In this document: positions 1-5,177 of the stretch, one piece after another
Position numbering within the stretch: position 1 is the first letter of the stretch
Layout of the letters: every line of letters starts with the position of its first letter
Assembly: GCA_002725175.2 (NCBI GenBank)
Contig: PBQX02000076.1
Location: forward strand, 1 to 5,960
Reading direction: 5' to 3'
DNA: 5,960 nucleotides
Origin: CACKLF01 sp002725175
GTDB taxonomy: Bacteria > Pseudomonadota > Alphaproteobacteria > Rhodobacterales > Rhodobacteraceae
Program-made: the position numbers and the translations under genes
Notes under the pieces: generated by a model
Seen by the model: the letters and a program-made list of their open reading frames with translations, nothing else
What the model was told of the DNA's origin: nothing
Databases searched by the model: none

Positions 1-101
1 AGTCAATTTGGGGCGTTCCTATAATGAAAAATCTTTAAAAAATTCAAAAAATATGATTTTTTATATATCGCAAAAAGGGGCGGATGTGATTTGTCATAAA
101 A

Positions 102-237
102 ATGGTAAGAAAAGGGCAAAATGGTAAAAAAACGATATAATCAGATTATGGTAAAATTGGGGGAATGGTCATATATGTAATTTGGTGATTTTAGGGCAGA
201 TGATGGTAAAAATGGTCGCAAAATGGTCAAAAATGGT
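102..237 (+). repeat. ATGGT short-repeat array
   Basis: ATGGT occurs eight times, starting at 102, 121, 148, 165, 203, 212, 223 and 233, usually followed by an A-rich run. The last four are spaced 9, 11 and 10 bp, close to one helical turn, and end directly against the palindrome at 241. Intervening GGGCA elements occur at 115 and 194. The function is unknown. Phased binding sites or curved DNA are possible. Confidence 0.6.
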
Positions 238-240
238 TTG

Positions 241-296
241 TTTGGGGATATAGGGGCGTTCTAAGAGCGCTTTTTGAACGCCCCATTATCCCCAAA
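241..296. repeat. Imperfect palindrome with GGGGCGTTC arms
   Basis: The left arm 241-261 (TTTGGGGATATAGGGGCGTTC, in two blocks) and the right arm 276-296 are inverted copies of 21 bp with two mismatches. A 14-nt centre includes the self-complementary AGCGCT at 266-271. The TTTGGGG...GGGGCGTTC signature also appears at 7-18, so the motif is repeated within the window. It could form a cruciform, an RNA hairpin or a protein-binding site. It marks the point where strand composition changes from G-rich to C-rich. Confidence 0.75.
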
Positions 297-345
297 TAAC
301 GCCAATAGACTCATTTTCTACTTCTCCCCCTTCTTGACCAGTTTA

Positions 346-380
346 GCCCGTTTTTGCCCATATTCAGCCCATTTTTGCCC
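346..380 (-). repeat. GCCC array at about 10-bp spacing
   Basis: GCCC occurs at 346, 356, 367 and 377, spaced 10, 11 and 10 bp and separated by T-rich runs, with a further copy at 423. On the minus strand it reads GGGCAAAAA, matching the GGGCAAAA seen on the plus strand at 114-121. The two flanks of the central palindrome therefore look like a degenerate long inverted repeat. The function is unknown. Confidence 0.55.
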
Positions 381-443
381 AAACTCACTAAAAATCGCAT
401 TTTCTCTGGTTATATACCATTCGCCCTTTCTCTCCCATCCCGA

Positions 444-470
444 TTTTTTGTGTTTTTTTGTGTTTTTGTG
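444..470. repeat. T-tract/GTG tandem repeat
   Basis: Three consecutive units of a T-tract (6, 7 and 5 T) followed by GTG lie here, with GTG at 450, 460 and 468. Phased T/A-tracts usually bend DNA. The array lies beyond the 3' end of the AP2-domain gene, whose stop is at 558 on the minus strand. It may be simple-sequence slippage. Confidence 0.6.
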
Positions 471-495
471 ATTTTTGCATTTTTCTGATTACCCC

Positions 496-523
496 CCCTT
501 TTTGAAATTTTTTCAAAAAAGGG
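496..523 (-). terminator. Hairpin downstream of AP2-domain gene
   Basis: The arms CCCTTTTTGAAA (496-507) and TTTCAAAAAAGGG (511-523) pair around a 3-nt loop with one bulged base. The hairpin begins 34 nt past the stop of the minus-strand gene at 558. In mimivirus-like viruses, intergenic palindromes of this kind mark mRNA 3' ends and polyadenylation. The position fits that role, but transcript-end function is inferred. Confidence 0.55.
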
Positions 524-557
524 ATATTTTCCCGAATTTTCGATAATTTCAACACTT

Positions 558-1358
558 TTATCTATATGGATGAGGTGGTGGTTCTGTTATTGTTCTTCGA
601 CGTTTTGTTTCCATCTCCTCTGTCGTTGTGTTTTCTTGTGATAACTCTTCATTTGGAGTCAATGATTCTACTTTTTCGGGTTCTATTCCTGGATAGTTTT
701 CTATTGGAAAATTAAAAGTAGTCTTAAATCCGAGTTTAATACATTCTTTATCATAGGCTCTTGCAGCTTCAATTTCAGTACTGTAATTCCCAATTATATA
801 AGGACTAGTTTCTCCAGAACGTGGTGTTATGCTGGTTGCAGTCCAGGATATGTTATATCCTGTATCTCCTTCATCCCATATTTTATGGACTCCGGTATAT
901 TTTGACCAACTTCTGTCTACGACTTCCCAACTAAATTCAGCGTTGAACCACTCGTTAGGTCGACCACCCTCGTCGAGACGGCCAGCTTTAATAGAAATAC
1001 CTTTAAAGTGTTCTCTACCGTGTAAATACTTTGACTCAGGATCACTAATCTCACCAAACCATCGAGTTGCGATCTGATTCGGCCACGCAATCCATGGTTC
1101 TCTAATTTCAAAGTCTTTTCTATCAAATGTAAATTTTACTGTATTTTTTCCATCTTGAGCAGTATTTTTAAACAGTTCCTTCAATTTATCATAATATATG
1201 TTTGTAATTGAAATCATCATTTTATCATATTCCTCCTTCTTTCGTTTCTCTCTATTTTCTCGTTCAAGTTCTTTTTGAATTCTAATTTCATTGGAACGAT
1301 CGCGTGATATTTCTATTAACTCATTTACAAAACTATTGGGTGGGATCGGCGTTAACAT
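558..1358 (-). CDS. AP2-domain DNA-binding protein
   Basis: This 266-residue protein carries one AP2/ERF-like DNA-binding domain at about residues 153-218. The domain has the family marks: K-Y-T-G-V near the start, W-x-A in the strand region, I-G-N-Y, then the helix with E-A-A-R-A-Y-D and K-L-G, ending in N-F-P. Residues 15-65 are highly charged and probably helical or coiled-coil. Residues 73-150 are Trp-rich and unassigned. The acidic tail ends with a basic K-R-R-R patch near 252-255. In giant viruses and mobile elements AP2 domains often accompany HNH nucleases, but no HNH motif is visible here, so a regulator or a decayed homing-type protein are both possible. The ATG is 20 bp into the divergent gap with the kinase gene's longer open frame, and a hairpin follows the stop. 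Family assignment is firm; role is not. Confidence 0.85.
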   Translation of the reverse strand: MLTPIPPNSFVNELIEISRDRSNEIRIQKELERENREKRKKEEYDKMMISITNIYYDKLKELFKNTAQDGKNTVKFTFDRKDFEIREPWIAWPNQIATRWFGEISDPESKYLHGREHFKGISIKAGRLDEGGRPNEWFNAEFSWEVVDRSWSKYTGVHKIWDEGDTGYNISWTATSITPRSGETSPYIIGNYSTEIEAARAYDKECIKLGFKTTFNFPIENYPGIEPEKVESLTPNEELSQENTTTEEMETKRRRTITEPPPHPYR

Positions 1359-1438
1359 TTTGATATTTCTATTCGCATGTGGATCAGTTCATTTTTTTTG
1401 AGTTTAAAAAGTTAAAGAATTATTGCTTGTTAATTATA
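1359..1438. promoter_or_regulatory. Divergent intergenic region with likely promoters
   Basis: This 80-bp AT-rich gap separates the divergently transcribed AP2-domain and kinase genes and so should hold both promoters. It has an eight-T run at 1392-1399 and an A/T-rich segment just before the kinase ATG. I find no exact copy of the mimivirus early motif AAAATTGA, so no specific promoter element is claimed. Confidence 0.35.
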
Positions 1439-2605
1439 ATGTTTGATTCTATTAAATTGATTCTTAAGGTATTTCTTGAAGGAATGCGAATATGTTATTA
1501 TCGATTTAATAGCTACGATGACTTAGAAGGAAATAGTATTAGAAATATATTCTATTTTTTTGGACCTACTGGTATAAAGATTGGTCAAGTCCTTAGTCAT
1601 CGACGCGATATCTTAAAACCAAATATATGCAAAGCCTTATCGGAACTAACAGATAATGTTATTATTAATGATAACAATGATGAAAATGAAATATTATCAT
1701 ATGTAAAACAATATATAAATTATGAATCACAACCAATTAGAATTGGTAGTGGTTGTATTGCTGTTACATATTCATGTGTATTGAAAGATAAAACTTTGCT
1801 TTTAAAAGTAAAAAGAAAAAATATTGAGAAAACACTTATTGAATCGTATGATAATTTATATTCAATACTCTGGTTTTTTTCAAAATTTGGGATAATTGAT
1901 TATGATAATAAATTAGAGAAAATCAAAGACACATTACTCAGACAAACTGATTTTGAATTAGAATTAGATGAACTTGAATATTTTTATAGTAAATATAGAA
2001 ACAATAATGAAATAGTAATACCCAAGGTTTATAGGTATTTGTCAAATGAAAATATTATTGCTCAAGAATATCTTATTGGTAATAGTTTAAAAAATATAAA
2101 TAGCAGAGAGAGGTTGGAATATGGTCGTATATTATGGAAATTTTCTTTTGAAAGTTCTTTTATAGACGGCCATTGGCATTCTGATTTGCATAAAGGAAAT
2201 ATTATATTTTTAGACAATTATCGTATTGGAATAATTGATTATGGTTTAACAGGCGTTTTAAATTCTTTTGAAAGAGCAGTTTTATTAAATTATAATACTC
2301 ATATTTTGAAACGTGAATGGCACCAAGCAGCAAGATTGTATGTAACAAAAATGACTGAGAAGAGAATTAGACTAAAGAGGCATGATTTTGTAGATGATAT
2401 TTCTCAAATACTTGAAAATAATTTCGATTCAGATCCAAATATACCAAAATGTGTTTCGGAACTTGCTACTTGTTCTCGAAAATATGGTACCAACTTTAAC
2501 AACAAATATGTTCAATTTGAATTAGCATTTTCAACATTTTCTTTCACAATGTCAGAACTAGGATATCCTAACATTTATGATTTTATGAGAGAACAGATTC
2601 TTTAA
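1439..2605 (+). CDS. UbiB/ABC1 (ADCK)-family atypical kinase
   Basis: This 388-residue protein has the ordered motifs of the UbiB/ABC1/ADCK atypical kinase family. The family-specific K-x-G-Q motif is K-I-G-Q at 47-50, preceded by F-G-P-T and followed by a QTEEP-like helix. The nucleotide loop (about 102-111) is I-G-S-G-C-I-A-V-T-Y. The candidate ATP lysine is at 123. H-S-D-L-H-K-G-N (247-254) is the catalytic loop and D-Y-G (267-269) the metal-binding motif. Key residues are retained, so it is probably an active ATP-binding protein. Cellular relatives support ubiquinone biosynthesis in mitochondria or bacteria; the viral role is unknown. The loop's usual A-x-G-S and Q-V-H/Y are altered. The frame can be extended to a GTG at 1379, but eukaryotic-type initiation favours the ATG at 1439. 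The 3' end overlaps the convergent ankyrin gene by 23 bp. Confidence 0.87.
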   Translation: MFDSIKLILKVFLEGMRICYYRFNSYDDLEGNSIRNIFYFFGPTGIKIGQVLSHRRDILKPNICKALSELTDNVIINDNNDENEILSYVKQYINYESQPIRIGSGCIAVTYSCVLKDKTLLLKVKRKNIEKTLIESYDNLYSILWFFSKFGIIDYDNKLEKIKDTLLRQTDFELELDELEYFYSKYRNNNEIVIPKVYRYLSNENIIAQEYLIGNSLKNINSRERLEYGRILWKFSFESSFIDGHWHSDLHKGNIIFLDNYRIGIIDYGLTGVLNSFERAVLLNYNTHILKREWHQAARLYVTKMTEKRIRLKRHDFVDDISQILENNFDSDPNIPKCVSELATCSRKYGTNFNNKYVQFELAFSTFSFTMSELGYPNIYDFMREQIL

Positions 2606-4046
2606 TTTTATATTTAAGAAGATTTCTTGTTCTATTACCACCTAAATAGGATTTAATTTTCTTTCTTATTACACCATCTCCATCTTGAATGGAGTAATCG
2701 TCAGTGTTTGCTGTAACCCGTCTACCACGCGGAAGTTCTGCAGTTGTTTTAAGATCTTTCATATTAGGAGGACCCATTTGGTCTACAAGATGTTGTTTTG
2801 CATTTCTTTTAGCATAGTGCTTGTTTAGTATTGATATTGTTTCTTCTAATTTAGAAATCTTTATTTCAGTCGCCCGCGTCAAGTAGCCGTCGCCAAGCTC
2901 CACGAGGCTCGTTCGCTCAAATTCCAAAGCGTATTTTGCGAGCATTATTGGAGTTATACCCATGAAGCCGCCTCTCATCATCACTGCATCTATGTTTGCT
3001 CCTCTTTCAAGTAAAAGTCTAACTAAACTAGGTTGAGGTATAGCCGCAGCGTAATGTAGCGCCGTCGCCGAGTTCATGGAATTAATCGAATTGACGTAAG
3101 CTAGACGAGTGCCATCAAATTCGCGCGGCAGAGCCCGCGAGCGGGCTCTCAATGCTACCGGTGGATCGTCGTCGTCGTCGAGCAAGACGGAGTCGAGGCG
3201 ATAGACTTCGTAATTATCGTTATGAACATCATAAGTATGTTCATGGTCAAGTAACATAGTTGCGATTTCAAGGTTTATGTTTTCTTCCTGTATTGGATTT
3301 GGAAAATGATTATGCATTATCAATGCCAAAAGCTCCTGACCCATAAGTTTTGCGCCGTTTTCTAATAAAAATCTAACTACTTCGGGATTTTTTATCAAAC
3401 AGCAAACAAAAAGAGCTGTGAAATTTTCATCATTTGGATAGTTATCACTTGTATCAGAATCGTCATCACTTGTATCAGAATCTACCAGATATCGAGCATT
3501 AATGTCTGGTCGTGATAAGAATACTCTGAGCAAGTCAATAGAAGACATATCGTCTACTCCTTCGTCATACGCAGCCCTGCGTACAGCATTATAAAACTCA
3601 TTTTGTGGAGAACCACCGTATTGTGTTAAAGGTATTGTTTTTCTATTTCTTCTTTTACCACCTCTTTTTAGTTTGTATTTACCATCTTTTTCAATACTTA
3701 ATTTTAATACCAAATTACTTGGTGAAGATGTATAACGTTTACGTATTTTTCTTGATTTTTTATCAATATTCATTGCTATTTCCTTCTCTTTTGTCTCATC
3801 TAACACATACATGTCTAATAAAGCATCGACGGCTGCCTTCTCTTTCTTGGAAATGGGTAATGATTTCTCTAATTCTTTTGCCTTTTTAAGTGATTCGGAA
3901 GGTGTTCTTTCATCTTTTGGTGTATACATAACTGATTCGCTACTTAAATTTGGATCGTTATCTCCATAATCTAATTGTGATATTATATCTGGAATAATAG
4001 CTCTTTTCTCAGGATTATTATCTTGAATAGTTGTGTTACTTTCCAT
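2583..4046 (-). CDS. Ankyrin-repeat protein with charged N-terminal region
   Basis: This protein of 487 residues has ankyrin-type repeats at about 207-234 (F-T-A-L-F...V-V-R-F-L-L-E-N-G-A) and 325-375 (A-T-A-L-H-Y-A-A-A...L-V-R-L-L-L-E-R-G-A-N-I-D-A, then G-I-T-P-I-M-L-A). Weaker helical pairs are likely at 148-185 and 258-270. Ankyrin repeats bind proteins; giant viruses carry many, with mostly unknown partners. Residues 1-145 are disordered and charged, with a very basic stretch at 96-137. Acidic Asp/Ser tracts lie at 189-201 and 290-294. The C-terminal 90 residues are basic and lack recognisable repeats. DNA encoding about residues 279-392 is markedly GC- and CpG-rich compared with the rest, using GAC for the Asp run. 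The stop lies inside the 3' end of the convergent kinase gene. The ATG is 20 bp from repeat A1. Confidence 0.83.
   Translation of the reverse strand: MESNTTIQDNNPEKRAIIPDIISQLDYGDNDPNLSSESVMYTPKDERTPSESLKKAKELEKSLPISKKEKAAVDALLDMYVLDETKEKEIAMNIDKKSRKIRKRYTSSPSNLVLKLSIEKDGKYKLKRGGKRRNRKTIPLTQYGGSPQNEFYNAVRRAAYDEGVDDMSSIDLLRVFLSRPDINARYLVDSDTSDDDSDTSDNYPNDENFTALFVCCLIKNPEVVRFLLENGAKLMGQELLALIMHNHFPNPIQEENINLEIATMLLDHEHTYDVHNDNYEVYRLDSVLLDDDDDPPVALRARSRALPREFDGTRLAYVNSINSMNSATALHYAAAIPQPSLVRLLLERGANIDAVMMRGGFMGITPIMLAKYALEFERTSLVELGDGYLTRATEIKISKLEETISILNKHYAKRNAKQHLVDQMGPPNMKDLKTTAELPRGRRVTANTDDYSIQDGDGVIRKKIKSYLGGNRTRNLLKYKIKESVLS
3130..3149. repeat. GC-rich inverted repeat inside ankyrin gene
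   Basis: A perfect inverted repeat with 9-bp arms (AGAGCCCGC and GCGGGCTCT) surrounds a 2-bp centre. It lies in the GC-rich coding patch and encodes Arg/Ala/Ser-rich residues near 298-306, between the Asp run and the last ankyrin repeats. It could be a scar of inserted DNA or an RNA hairpin. It is unusual in such an AT-rich context. Confidence 0.7.
3444..3482 (-). repeat. 21-bp in-frame tandem repeat
   Basis: A 21-bp unit (ATCACTTGTATCAGAATC plus GTC) is present once in full and again for 18 bp. On the minus strand it encodes the repeated acidic segment S-D-T-S-D in the ankyrin protein at about residues 189-201. This is consistent with in-frame slippage expanding a disordered acidic linker between repeats. 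Confidence 0.8.
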
Positions 4047-4065
4047 TATTTTAATGCATATTATT

Positions 4066-4102
4066 TTTTATAATCAAGTCAAGTCTAAATCATTTTTAGT
4101 CG
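4066..4102. repeat. Direct repeat A, copy 1
   Basis: This 37-bp AT-rich sequence (starting TTTTATAATCAAGTCAAGTC) is repeated at 5086-5123 in the same orientation, differing only by one T in a T-run. It lies 19 bp upstream of the ankyrin start codon, so it may contain promoter sequence. With its partner it forms the outer bracket around the HNH gene. Confidence 0.9.
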
Positions 4103-4111
4103 GACCAAGCG

Positions 4112-4129
4112 CAAGCTTCATGAAGCTTG
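4112..4129. repeat. Perfect 18-bp palindrome
   Basis: CAAGCTTCATGAAGCTTG is its own reverse complement. CCAAGC at 4105-4110 also pairs with GCTTGG at 4125-4130, giving an alternative stem. The palindrome lies between repeats A1 and B1 in the spacer between the HNH and ankyrin genes. It is absent from the equivalent ubiquitin-HNH spacer, so it may be an insertion or a dimeric protein-binding site. Confidence 0.8.
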
Positions 4130-4137
4130 GAAGTAAT

Positions 4138-4157
4138 GTTTCTCTTTAATTAGAAAC
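4138..4157 (-). terminator. Stem-loop in HNH-ankyrin spacer
   Basis: GTTTCT (4138-4143) and AGAAAC (4152-4157) form a 6-bp stem with an 8-nt AT-rich loop. It lies about 90 nt beyond the HNH stop and upstream of the ankyrin gene. It may be a secondary transcript-end hairpin. The stem is short, so confidence is low. Confidence 0.3.
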
Positions 4158-4202
4158 TTTTCATTTGATGTAGATAGTGTTTCCAATTCAGATTTATAAG
4201 AA

Positions 4203-4242
4203 ATAACCTTACATCTGGTTTTAAGATTGTTTTATCTTAAAT
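4203..4242. repeat. Direct repeat B, copy 1
   Basis: This 40-bp sequence matches 5037-5076 at 39 of 40 positions in the same orientation. It starts 2 bp beyond the HNH stop codon and contains a hairpin (4220-4241). The near-identity of an AT-rich noncoding sequence on both sides of the HNH gene suggests recent duplication, or that it defines the ends of the HNH cassette. Confidence 0.92.
4220..4241 (-). terminator. Hairpin after HNH gene
   Basis: TTTAAGAT and ATCTTAAA form a perfect 8-bp stem with a 6-nt loop, 3 nt beyond the HNH stop codon. AT-rich palindromes just after stop codons fit the mimivirus-type mRNA 3'-end signal. The same hairpin is present in repeat B copy 2 downstream of ubiquitin. 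Confidence 0.55.
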
Positions 4243-4244
4243 AT

Positions 4245-5009
4245 TTATAAAGACATCTCTGTATAGCAATTTAGAAAATCCTTTTTTTCTTCTTCACAAT
4301 ATTTATCACCCTTTTTGATATTATCAGATGCCCAAAGTGGTTGGAGATTAGTGTAATGAAAACATGCTCTTTTTTCAAACTCATTATTTAAGTCAAATGC
4401 ATTGCAAGGAATAATATGATCAATATGCCAATTACCATAATTTGACCAGTTCATATATTCTTCAAATTTTTTCTCAATATGACATTCTAATTGATAAATT
4501 GAACAACCAATGAGATTACAAGTTTTATCTTTTTTACCACCAGTTGCAGACATTTTTTCACGAATTCGTCTTGATATATTTGCTTTTAGTTTAAAATTCA
4601 TGTCACTTTTACGTTTTTCTTTTTCATATTTCCTACGATATTCTTTTTGATAATTTCTGTATTCATGATTGTTTTTCCTCTTTTGCCAATTTCTTTTATC
4701 AATTTCTTTTCCGTGTAATTCTCTATATTTCTTGTTATATTCTCTTGTATGCCCTTTATTATTTTGTCTCCATATTTTGTTTTGTATAGATTGCTTTTCG
4801 TGTGTATCTTTCCAATATTGTACATTATATTCCCTTATTTTGTCTTTATTAAGACGTCTTTCATCTTTAAGACAAATTTTACAGGTAGGTCTGAGTTTAT
4901 CCCAAGTTTTCGCTTTATTGAAATCTTTAATATCTACATATTTTTTACATTTTCCACACCACTTTCTTTCCACACCATCCTGAAATGTATGTTCGTACCT
5001 TTTCGTCAT
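4245..5009 (-). CDS. Free-standing HNH endonuclease
   Basis: This 254-residue protein ends in an HNH nuclease domain. H195, D197 and H198 (in W-H-I-D-H-I-I-P) form the first element, and N221 (T-N-L-Q-P-L-W) and N230 (D-N-I-K-K-G) the remaining conserved positions. This arrangement is common in giant virus and phage homing-type nucleases. The N-terminus has two C-x-x-C pairs (C18/C21 and C43/C46), probably a zinc finger. Residues 50-155 are extremely rich in Lys, Arg, Asn and Tyr and probably bind DNA. It should cut DNA with a divalent metal and may drive its own spread. It is flanked by repeats B (40 bp) and A (37/38 bp), and lies 168 bp downstream of the intron-bearing ubiquitin gene, outside the intron. 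The ATG at 5009 has no in-frame competitor upstream of importance. No AP2 domain is present. Confidence 0.9.
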   Translation of the reverse strand: MTKRYEHTFQDGVERKWCGKCKKYVDIKDFNKAKTWDKLRPTCKICLKDERRLNKDKIREYNVQYWKDTHEKQSIQNKIWRQNNKGHTREYNKKYRELHGKEIDKRNWQKRKNNHEYRNYQKEYRRKYEKEKRKSDMNFKLKANISRRIREKMSATGGKKDKTCNLIGCSIYQLECHIEKKFEEYMNWSNYGNWHIDHIIPCNAFDLNNEFEKRACFHYTNLQPLWASDNIKKGDKYCEEEKKDFLNCYTEMSL

Positions 5010-5036
5010 TATAAAATGATATGAATTCTATCTTAT

Positions 5037-5076
5037 ATAACATTACATCTGGTTTTAAGATTGTTTTATCTTAAAT
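5037..5076. repeat. Direct repeat B, copy 2
   Basis: This is the second copy of the 40-bp repeat at 4203-4242, with a single difference (A for C). It lies 27 bp upstream of the HNH start codon and about 100 nt downstream of the ubiquitin stop. It includes the same 8-bp stem-loop. It may serve as the ubiquitin transcript end, as part of the HNH promoter, or as a cassette boundary. Confidence 0.92.
5054..5075 (-). terminator. Hairpin after ubiquitin gene
   Basis: TTTAAGAT and ATCTTAAA form a perfect 8-bp stem with loop TGTTTT (plus-strand reading). It is about 103 nt beyond the ubiquitin stop and 45 nt before the HNH start codon. It is identical to the stem-loop after the HNH gene, which supports a shared 3'-end role. 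Confidence 0.5.
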
Positions 5077-5085
5077 GAAAAGCTA

Positions 5086-5123
5086 TTTTATAATCAAGTC
5101 AAGTCTAAATCATTTTTTAGTCG
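5086..5123. repeat. Direct repeat A, copy 2
   Basis: This 38-bp sequence matches 4066-4102 except for one extra T. It lies 9 bp from repeat B copy 2 and 54 nt beyond the ubiquitin stop. Immediately next to it, GATGTAGA (5123-5130) and TTATAAGAA (5145-5153) also recur, in the same order and with a diverged middle, at 4167-4174 and 4194-4202. The duplicated block may therefore be longer than 38 bp. Confidence 0.9.
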
Positions 5124-5177
5124 ATGTAGACCGTCATAGTTTAATTATAAGAACTTTTTTCCTATATTTTATACCTA

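Larger units (their letters stand above)
1..557. other. Gene-free, repeat-rich intergenic region
   Basis: I see no credible coding region here. The left half (about 1-260) is G-rich on the plus strand with many A-tracts, and the right half (about 276-440) is C-rich, so the skew reverses across a central palindrome. The motif TTTGGGGCGTTC at 7-18 recurs in variant form inside the palindrome. A 65-codon open frame at 274-471 is low in complexity (Phe, Leu, Ser, Pro), follows the C-rich repeats and resembles no known protein, so I do not call it. The structure suggests a regulatory, replication or recombination region, or a decayed element. That is inference. Confidence 0.6.

Noticed and set aside
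102..237. CRISPR-like array from the ATGGT repeats
   Set aside because: The units are only 5 bp and irregular, have no spacer structure and no cas genes nearby.
274..471. 65-codon open frame on the plus strand
   Set aside because: It is composed of low-complexity repeats and T-tracts, has biased Phe/Leu/Ser/Pro content, and starts within the palindrome arm.
829..1077. Open frame opposite the AP2-domain gene
   Set aside because: It is antisense to a clear domain-bearing gene and has no recognisable features. The overlapping frame at 917-1126 is rejected for the same reason.
1379..1438. Kinase start at the GTG at 1379
   Set aside because: A GTG start is unlikely in a eukaryotic virus. The in-frame ATG at 1439 lies before all family motifs and leaves a reasonable divergent promoter gap.
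3605..3889. Hydrophobic open frame opposite the ankyrin gene
   Set aside because: The Phe/Leu-rich translation is the complement of Lys-rich codons, a common shadow effect.
4245..5009. HNH gene located inside the intron
   Set aside because: The predicted 3' splice site is at 5216, and exon 2 with its stop codon lies between the intron and the HNH gene.
4669..5024. Hydrophobic open frames opposite the HNH gene (4669-4983 and 4749-5024), and 4598-4825 in another minus frame
   Set aside because: These are antisense or off-frame shadows of the Lys/Asn/Tyr-rich part of the HNH protein.
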